Origin: Planctopirus ephydatiae
Lineage (GTDB): Bacteria; Planctomycetota; Planctomycetia; Planctomycetales; Planctomycetaceae
Assembly: GCF_007752345.1 (NCBI RefSeq)
Contig: NZ_CP036299.1
Coordinates: forward strand, 3,187,501 to 3,251,500
Length of the DNA stretch: 64,000 nt
Direction: 5' to 3'
Within the stretch, counting starts at the first letter, position 1, and each line of letters begins with the position of its first letter. Below the pieces are notes generated by a model that saw only the letters and a program-made list of their open reading frames with translations, was not told the DNA's origin and ran no database searches. A program made the position numbers and the translations under genes. Below, one piece after another: positions 59,050 to 64,000 of this stretch.

Positions 59050-59973
59050 TTAGAGCACCTTTTCGATCGTCTCTCGCAGAACGCGGCCGCTCGATTGCAG
59101 AGCAATCTTTTCCTTAGGCCAGAGATCCACTTCAACGACCCCCAGGACACCTTTGCGTCCCACGATGGTCGGAACGGAGATCGCCACATCACGCAGACCG
59201 TAAGCCCCGTTTTGTAACGACGACACGGGCATCACACGACGCTGATCAAGTGCAATACTGTGAATCACATCGGCAATCGATACACCGACCGCAAAGCCGG
59301 CGCCGCCTTTTTTCTTCAGCATTTCCGCACCGCTGTTGCGTGCCCGCTTTTCAATCTCGGTGATGAGTTGCGGCGTAACGCCGGGAAACTTATCGACGGG
59401 CAATCCACCGATTTGACCGAGTGACCAGATCGGCACCATGCTATCGCCATGCTCACCATAAATGGTGACATCGACTTGTGTCGGCGGGACGGAAAGCTGC
59501 TGTGCCAGCAAGCTGCGCAGGCGGGTGGTGTCGAGTACAGTTCCCAATCCGATGACTTGCTTAGGTGGCAAACCAAGCTCGCGAATGGCCAGGTAAGTCA
59601 GTACGTCGACGGGGTTGGAGACCACAAACAGAATGGCGTCTGACTTCGGGCCCGCTTTCTTGATATCTCCCAGAATTCCGCGGAAAAGTGCCACGTTCCG
59701 GTTGATCAGATCCAGGCGGCTCTCATCGGGCTTACGCCGCAGGCCGGCGGTGACCACAATGACATCGCTATTGGCACAATCAGCCATTGTACCCGCATGA
59801 ATCGACTGATCAGCCACCAGGCTGGCACCATGCAGAATATCCAGTGCATGACCATCGGCGGCTTCAGGGTTCACGTCGATCATGACGATCTCGCGAACGA
59901 TCTTTCCGAGTTGCAGTGCAAACCCGGCACATGACCCGACCAGCCCGCCGCCACCGATGATGCTGACTTTCAT
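59050..59973 (-). CDS. Lactate/malate-type dehydrogenase of the microcompartment operon
   Basis: A 307-residue NAD-dependent 2-hydroxyacid dehydrogenase, read from ATG 59973 (MKVSIIGGGGLVGS); the frame is open 26 codons upstream but without family sequence. The Rossmann motif GGGGLVGS and Asp33 in VMIDVNPE indicate NAD use. The catalytic loop is AGLRRKPDESRLDLINRN, and the catalytic His is 175 in YGEHGDSMV, with Asp148 in LDTTRLR. The position that selects substrate (Gln102 in lactate, Arg102 in malate dehydrogenases) is Arg80 here, so malate/oxaloacetate or another charged acid is plausible. No encapsulation peptide is obvious. It is the last gene of the operon, 93 bases after the aldolase. 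Confidence 0.9.
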   Translation of the reverse strand: MKVSIIGGGGLVGSCAGFALQLGKIVREIVMIDVNPEAADGHALDILHGASLVADQSIHAGTMADCANSDVIVVTAGLRRKPDESRLDLINRNVALFRGILGDIKKAGPKSDAILFVVSNPVDVLTYLAIRELGLPPKQVIGLGTVLDTTRLRSLLAQQLSVPPTQVDVTIYGEHGDSMVPIWSLGQIGGLPVDKFPGVTPQLITEIEKRARNSGAEMLKKKGGAGFAVGVSIADVIHSIALDQRRVMPVSSLQNGAYGLRDVAISVPTIVGRKGVLGVVEVDLWPKEKIALQSSGRVLRETIEKVL

Positions 59974-60066
59974 GGAACTGACTTTCGCTGAGAAAAGATG
60001 CCTTGAAGACCACGCCCTTCGGAAGACCTCAGGGACGTGCCACGCGATCAAACGGTGACAAAAAGA

Positions 60067-60975
60067 CTACTTCTTGAGGGCGGCCATGACCTGCTCGGTG
60101 ATCATCTTCACCAACATTTCGGTATCAATAGGTGGGCCTGCAGATGGTGCTGCGGCTGGTGCAGGAGTTGACTTCTGTCGTTCGAGATAGCCAGGGTAGT
60201 AAGGGGCTGGCTCGAAAGCGGCGGGTTGTGGCTGAGCGTCTTTGTAGCCTTCGCGGAACGCACTGTTGCCGCAAAGATCGCAATTCTCGACATGGAAGCG
60301 GGGATCATCAAAGCCAAGCTTCTTCTTCAGATCGAGAAGCTCAACCGACTCTCGCTCGTTGAGATACTCGACACGCCCCAATTGCTTGGAAAGCAGTAGA
60401 ATCCGGCAGTAAGCATCGAGGATTTCGGTCTTCCAGTAAGCTTCTTCCAGGTTCGCACCGAAGCTGACTGTGCCGTGGTTGGTCAGAATGATTGTGTTGG
60501 TACCTTTGAGGAATGGTACCACAGTGTTGGCAAAGGCATGCCCACCGGGAGTTTCATAAGGCGCGATAGGGACTTCGCCCATGAAGACTTCAATTTCTGG
60601 CAGAATGCACTGCGGGATGGGTTCGCGAGCTACTGCAAAAGCCGTGGCGTGTGGTGGATGGCAATGCACAACAGCCTTGACATCGGGACGATGCTTCATG
60701 ATGGCCAGGTGCAGTAGAATTTCGCTGGTGCGCTTTCGCTTGCCGGCAATCTGGCCGCCTTCAAGATCAACGGCGCAGATATCATCGGGAGTCATGAACC
60801 CCTTACAGATCATCGTGGGGGAACACAGCACTTCGTTTTCGCCGACTCGGATCGAGATGTTCCCGTCGTTGGCGGCTGCAAAGCCTTTGTTGTAAACCCG
60901 GCGACCAATCTCGCAGATGAGTTCTTTCAGCTTGCGGTCGTTGATGCCCGAATTCCATTTGTTGGCAGTAGTCAT
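60067..60975 (-). CDS. Class II aldolase (fuculose/rhamnulose-phosphate type) with C-terminal encapsulation peptide
   Basis: A 302-residue zinc aldolase of the FucA/AraD family. Such enzymes split L-fuculose-1-phosphate or rhamnulose-1-phosphate into dihydroxyacetone phosphate and L-lactaldehyde. Landmarks: NDGNISIR, catalytic Glu85 in RTSEILLHLAIM, zinc ligands His104 and His106 in VHCHPPHATAF, and His167 in TNHGTVSFG. After the usual end of the fold come a CDLCG pair (Cys232, Cys235), a Pro/Ala-rich linker (about 246-282), and an amphipathic helix at 284-302 (DTEMLVKMITEQVMAALKK), typical of microcompartment cargo. ATG 60975 is preferred over 60984. It is the signature enzyme of the planctomycete compartment. 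Confidence 0.93.
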   Translation of the reverse strand: MTTANKWNSGINDRKLKELICEIGRRVYNKGFAAANDGNISIRVGENEVLCSPTMICKGFMTPDDICAVDLEGGQIAGKRKRTSEILLHLAIMKHRPDVKAVVHCHPPHATAFAVAREPIPQCILPEIEVFMGEVPIAPYETPGGHAFANTVVPFLKGTNTIILTNHGTVSFGANLEEAYWKTEILDAYCRILLLSKQLGRVEYLNERESVELLDLKKKLGFDDPRFHVENCDLCGNSAFREGYKDAQPQPAAFEPAPYYPGYLERQKSTPAPAAAPSAGPPIDTEMLVKMITEQVMAALKK

Positions 60976-60999
60976 GAGAAACATCCGTTGAAAATGATC

Positions 61000-61024
61000 G
61001 TTGTTGGTTGTGAGTTGTTGGTTG
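61000..61024 (-). repeat. CA-rich direct repeat in the aldolase leader
   Basis: On the coding (minus) strand CAACCAACAAC occurs twice, separated by TCA; both 11-base copies are exact. The tract lies between the upstream BMC-P stop (61034) and the aldolase start (60975). It resembles the CA-rich tract before the DUF1080 gene at 7.7 kb. Confidence 0.8.
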
Positions 61025-61033
61025 CTTAAAAAA

Positions 61034-61345
61034 CTATGTTTGCGTCAGCTCAAGCTTGTCGAGGAGGCAAGCGTTATAGGCATCGAGTGGTTTGGAGTCG
61101 GGATGAAAGGGAGCTGAAGCTTCGGCTCCCTCACTGATGGCAATGATGTCCCCCGGGCTGGCTCCCAGTTCGTCGTAAACAATGATGGCTTCTTCTCGGC
61201 CGCGAACCGCCATCGTCGTGTCGCGATGAATCACAGCAGCAAGGCCCTCAGCCAGCAATGGCACTGCCACAATCCAGGTGCCACCCAGCACGGTAGGATC
61301 GCATTTTGACAAAGTGACCCGGCCAATCACCTCGGCTAATCTCAT
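61034..61345 (-). CDS. BMC-P shell vertex protein (EutN/CcmL family)
   Basis: A 103-residue pentamer-forming protein that caps the vertices of the compartment shell. The family pattern is clear: LAEVIGRVTLSKCDPTVLGGTWIVAVPL at the start, IIVYDELGASPGDIIAISEG in the middle (the AGxGDxV-like turn), and a short C-terminal part with SKPLDAYNACLLDKL. Its length is slightly above the usual 85-100. The ATG overlaps the stop of the 287-residue gene as ATGA (61342-61345), so the two are translationally coupled. The aldolase follows 58 bases later. It is one of two BMC-P proteins in the window; hexameric BMC-H shell genes must lie beyond the right edge. Confidence 0.94.
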   Translation of the reverse strand: MRLAEVIGRVTLSKCDPTVLGGTWIVAVPLLAEGLAAVIHRDTTMAVRGREEAIIVYDELGASPGDIIAISEGAEASAPFHPDSKPLDAYNACLLDKLELTQT

Positions 61346-62205
61346 CGCGCCACTCCTGTTCCCGAGGGTATCCCAGTACGGACAATGGCTTGCACCAGAT
61401 TTCGCAACTCAATGAATGTTTTGAGCGTCGGGTCAATGACATAAACATTGGGGCTGAAGTCGCTGCTCGTGAGCAGCACTTCGGCAAGGGAAGATACGAC
61501 AGCAGCTCGGATGGCGGGCGACCGGTTCAGATCGCAGGCCCGCTTCGCTGCTGAGCGTTCAATCAGGATGGCCCCATGAGCTTCGGCTTTGTAGATCGCT
61601 CCGGAGACGAACTCCTGGGTTTCAGCTCCCGCACCAAGAATCTTGACTTGAGATACTGTCGCGGCCGTCTGGGTACTATTCAATAAGGTCTTCACACTCG
61701 CCGTGGCAGAGACCACACCGAGAACCCACTTCGCAGCCATAGAGGATGGATTCGAGGTTTTGCCCACAGGCGCACTCCCTGCGGCCTTGGGGATTGCCAT
61801 CGAGTTGGCAGGGGGCAGACCACGTTCGAGAATCACATGATGATCACGGAGCCAATCTTTCGCGGCGGGTGTCACAATTGACTTTGCAGGGGCAAAAACC
61901 CTGGCAGCACCTGGAGCCTGCCGGGAAAGTAACTCGGCTGTAATGACCGCTTCCGAGAGTGTGACACTGGAGGCATATGGGCTGGCAGCAGCTGGAGCTG
62001 CCACTAATGGCTTCAAGACGGATGTTGCGACGGGGTGAGCGGGACTGACGCTGGCCACAGTCTCTGGCGGTAAGTGAATTCTGCTGAGAGTAGCGACAGG
62101 CTGATCGATCGAAGCTGTTGATTCAGGACGTACAGCGCTACCAGCTCGGCTGTGAAGCTGAGCCAGCACGTTCCGTACGATCTGATCGACAAGTTCGGTG
62201 GACAT
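61342..62205 (-). CDS. Microcompartment-linked protein: cargo-like N-helix plus RpiB-like domain
   Basis: A 287-residue protein of unknown function. Residues 1-20 (TELVDQIVRNVLAQLHS) form an amphipathic helix like encapsulation peptides. A Pro/Ala/Ser-rich linker runs to about 80. Residues 83-130 (AVITAELLSRQAPGA, SIVTPAAKDWLRDHHVILE) resemble a short module found in other microcompartment proteins. After another linker, 158-278 resembles the RpiB/LacA sugar-phosphate isomerase fold: AHGAILIERSAAKRACDLNRS then PAIRAAVVSSLAEVLLTSSDF and NVYVID. The cysteine that acts as base in RpiB (GILICGTG) is replaced by Glu216. Isomerase activity is therefore doubtful; a ligand-binding or scaffold role is possible. 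It is coupled to the next BMC-P gene by ATGA. Confidence 0.78.
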   Translation of the reverse strand: MSTELVDQIVRNVLAQLHSRAGSAVRPESTASIDQPVATLSRIHLPPETVASVSPAHPVATSVLKPLVAAPAAASPYASSVTLSEAVITAELLSRQAPGAARVFAPAKSIVTPAAKDWLRDHHVILERGLPPANSMAIPKAAGSAPVGKTSNPSSMAAKWVLGVVSATASVKTLLNSTQTAATVSQVKILGAGAETQEFVSGAIYKAEAHGAILIERSAAKRACDLNRSPAIRAAVVSSLAEVLLTSSDFSPNVYVIDPTLKTFIELRNLVQAIVRTGIPSGTGVAR

Positions 62206-62250
62206 GGGGACTTTACTGGTCGTTTACAAAAAATGTTGACTTTAAGTTTA

Positions 62251-62281
62251 TTGGCAGGCGGGAGCCTGCCCTACGAATCAG
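62251..62281. repeat. Hairpin repeat, copy 1 (microcompartment operon)
   Basis: TTGGCAGGCGGGAGCCTGCC then CTACGAATCAG. GGCAGGC and GCCTGCC pair around GGGA. It lies in the gap between the BMC-P gene (stop at 62290) and the 287-residue gene (start at 62205). A second copy with two differences is at 62589-62619. Confidence 0.85.
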
Positions 62282-62289
62282 TTTTTAAC

Positions 62290-62547
62290 TTAGGGATCGA
62301 CGAGGCCAAGTGACATGTAACGAATCGGACTGTCCTCCGCCTTGACGGTCTCGCGAACTGTCTTTCCGTCGGAAGTAATGACCACCCGATCACCCTGGGC
62401 AGCACCCAGACCATCAATGATCAGTTGGGGGGCACCATCGGGTTTGTCGTTGACACCCAGTGGCTGGGCAATCAGCAGTTTCCATCCCTGAAGGCTGGGA
62501 TGCTTGACTGTGGAAGTTGCTCGACCAATAATTTTTGCCACTTGCAT
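62290..62547 (-). CDS. BMC-P shell vertex protein (EutN/CcmL family)
   Basis: An 85-residue shell pentamer of standard family length. It opens MQVAKIIGRATSTVKHPSLQGWKLLIAQPL, the conserved first hairpin. DGLGAAQGDRVVITSDGKTVRE, the pore-side turn, follows, and the chain ends with SPIRYMSLGLVDP. Sequence differs clearly from the other BMC-P at 61.0-61.3 kb, so the two are not recent duplicates and may occupy distinct vertex types. Hairpin repeats flank the gene on both sides. It lies between the aldehyde dehydrogenase and the 287-residue gene. Confidence 0.95.
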   Translation of the reverse strand: MQVAKIIGRATSTVKHPSLQGWKLLIAQPLGVNDKPDGAPQLIIDGLGAAQGDRVVITSDGKTVRETVKAEDSPIRYMSLGLVDP

Positions 62548-62588
62548 CCCCGTCTCCTTTCTATTTGTTTGCGAGTGTTTGAGGTTTG

Positions 62589-62619
62589 TTGGCAGACGAG
62601 AGCCTGCCCTACGAATCAG
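62589..62619. repeat. Hairpin repeat, copy 2 (microcompartment operon)
   Basis: TTGGCAGACGAGAGCCTGCC then CTACGAATCAG: the same 31-base element as at 62251-62281 with two changes, one of which breaks a stem pair. The TGA stop codon of the aldehyde dehydrogenase (complement of 62616-62618) lies inside it. Confidence 0.85.
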
Positions 62620-64000
62620 ATGACGCGGAGGCTGTCGACCAGCACACAGCGGCGGCTGCGGGTGAAAGTGAGTGGGTTGGTCACCCCTTCACCTGTCGGC
62701 GTCGCAATGCTGAAACTTAGATAGCCTTCGCCACCTAGCCCAAGACCAGCCATCGAGGGGCCATTTTTGATGAAGAGCGTCGTATCGACGGCTTTCCCCA
62801 TTTTGGTCATCGTCTGCACATTGCGCGAGTGAATCAGACTGGTGTGCCGGAAACCATGCTCGTATTCGAGAGCCAGCTCAATCGCCTGATTGACATTCTT
62901 GGCCCGGACAAAGGGGACGAATGGCATCATCTGTTCTTCGGGGACGAACGGGTTGTTGACGTCGGTTTCGCCAAAGAGAAGCTGTGTTCCGGCAGGGACG
63001 CGAACTCCAATCAGTTCAGCCAGCTTGGTGGCATCAGAACCAACGAGGTCGCGGTTGAGATGCCAGTGGTCACCGGGCTTTGTGGGAGGTGTAAAGGCAA
63101 GTTTGGTGAGAGCATCAACTTCGCGGGCCGAGAGCTGGTAACCACCTTGCTGCCCCATCCGCACCATCAGCGTGTCGAAGATCGACTCGACTGCGAAGAC
63201 TTCCTTCTCGCCAATGCAGAGGAGGTTGTTGTCGTAGGCGGCCCCTTTGACAATCGATTTGGCGGCGTTCTCGAGGCATGCCGTCTCATCAACAACAACA
63301 GGCGGATTGCCAGGACCCGCTACAACGGCCTTCTTGCGGCTTTCGAGAGCAGCACGAGCCACTGCAGGGCCGCCGGTAACGCACAACAGCTTGACACCAC
63401 GATGTGCAAAGATGGCGGCGGCGGTTTCCAGCGTGGGTTGTTCGATGATGGTGATCAGATTCTCAAGACCTGTGGCTTTATGAATCGCCTTGTTAAAGCG
63501 ACGGACACCTTCGCAGGCAATCCGAGCACCACTGGGGTGTGGGTTGACAATCAGCGTATTGCCGCTGGCCACCATGTTGATGACATTGCCAGCCAATGTC
63601 GGTAGAGAGTGCGTGACCGGGGTGATGGCACCAATGACACCAAAGGGAGCGTATTCCACAATGGTCAGGCCATTATCGCCGCTGAAGGCATCGGTTCGGA
63701 TGAACTCGGTGCCTGGAACCAGCTTGATGATCTTCAGCTTTTCGATCTTGTGATCGAGGCGGCCGATTTTTGTTTCGTTGAATTCCAGCGTGCCCAGTTC
63801 TTCGGCCTGGGAATCGCAGATCTGGCGGACACATTCAATCGCTTTGCGGCGCGCGTCCATCCCCGCATCCGAGAGCTTCTCAAATGCTTCGCTAGCGGCA
63901 GCAACCGCCTGATCGACATCTTTGAAGACACCCCAGTCTCCATCACGAGAGGCTACTGATTTCTCGGCGCCACCCTTGTTGAGCTGAGCAAGAACTTCCT
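62616..64000 (-). CDS. CoA-acylating aldehyde dehydrogenase (PduP-like), N-terminus beyond the window
   Basis: A partial protein of about 461 residues, open to the right edge. Microcompartment PduP-type enzymes convert lactaldehyde or propionaldehyde to the acyl-CoA with NAD. Visible features are [23 protein letters not shown] near the N-terminus, then [39 protein letters not shown] and the cofactor segment [15 protein letters not shown] follow, along with [19 protein letters not shown]. The catalytic Cys lies in [18 protein letters not shown], as in PduP. The first residues in the window, [10 protein letters not shown], look like the end of the N-terminal encapsulation helix. It transcribes toward the BMC-P gene, 68 bases downstream. 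Confidence 0.94.
   Translation of the reverse strand, partial: EVLAQLNKGGAEKSVASRDGDWGVFKDVDQAVAAASEAFEKLSDAGMDARRKAIECVRQICDSQAEELGTLEFNETKIGRLDHKIEKLKIIKLVPGTEFIRTDAFSGDNGLTIVEYAPFGVIGAITPVTHSLPTLAGNVINMVASGNTLIVNPHPSGARIACEGVRRFNKAIHKATGLENLITIIEQPTLETAAAIFAHRGVKLLCVTGGPAVARAALESRKKAVVAGPGNPPVVVDETACLENAAKSIVKGAAYDNNLLCIGEKEVFAVESIFDTLMVRMGQQGGYQLSAREVDALTKLAFTPPTKPGDHWHLNRDLVGSDATKLAELIGVRVPAGTQLLFGETDVNNPFVPEEQMMPFVPFVRAKNVNQAIELALEYEHGFRHTSLIHSRNVQTMTKMGKAVDTTLFIKNGPSMAGLGLGGEGYLSFSIATPTGEGVTNPLTFTRSRRCVLVDSLRVI

Overview
The window is about 54% GC by eye, densely coded, and comes from a planctomycete. It most resembles a freshwater Planctopirus (formerly Planctomyces limnophilus) type. 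The evidence is several planctomycete-typical families (DUF1501, DUF1549/DUF1553 and PVC heme-binding CxxCH proteins, DUF1080, YdjY-like) and, at the right edge, a planctomycete/verrucomicrobial bacterial microcompartment (BMC) locus. No tRNA, rRNA, CRISPR array, prophage or transposase was recognised. The genus is an inference from gene content.

Layout. 0-4 kb (+): an unknown secreted protein translationally coupled to a truncated upstream gene, then aroC, a YjbQ-type protein and a secreted Dabb-domain protein. 4.1-9 kb: a secreted beta-propeller/di-heme protein (-), a polytopic acyltransferase-like membrane protein (+) and a tandem DUF1080 protein (+) with a 78-nt G-free leader. 9-20 kb: housekeeping genes (mnmE, yidC, a metallophosphoesterase, hflX, a YdjY-like protein, a HAD phosphatase, pyrG, kdsB). 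20.8-26.8 kb (+): a soluble multi-PAS histidine kinase with a FixJ-like regulator, a second HAD phosphatase, a small membrane protein and a PLP dehydratase. A strong bidirectional terminator closes this block.

26.9-41.3 kb: secreted, polymer- and redox-related genes. These are a 1077-aa PVC heme-binding protein, an esterase / beta-helix / FAD amine oxidase operon (all -), and a divergent DUF1549-DUF1501-WD40 operon (+). 41.7-48.2 kb (+): polX, a small SHOCT-like membrane protein, clpX, an FHA protein, a CaMKII-association-domain protein and a degenerate receiver-like protein. 48.2-57.5 kb (-): a second DUF1501/DUF1549 pair, a small c-type cytochrome, thiC, a nucleoside phosphorylase and serC. 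58.0-58.8 kb (+): an orphan soluble histidine kinase.

59.0-64.0 kb (-): the distal part of a BMC operon. In transcription order it holds a PduP-like CoA-acylating aldehyde dehydrogenase (N-terminus beyond the window), a BMC-P pentamer, an unknown protein with a cargo-like N-terminal helix and an RpiB-like domain, a second BMC-P pentamer, a class II (fuculose-phosphate type) aldolase with a C-terminal encapsulation peptide, and a lactate/malate-type dehydrogenase. This fits the known planctomycete BMC for L-fucose and L-rhamnose breakdown: the aldolase makes lactaldehyde, the shell retains it, and the aldehyde dehydrogenase oxidises it.

The least explained items are the BMC-linked 287-aa protein, the arginine at the substrate-specificity position of the BMC dehydrogenase, the hairpin repeats between BMC genes, the CA-rich G-free leaders in front of two start codons, and an inverted pair of REP-like elements at the end of the BMC operon.
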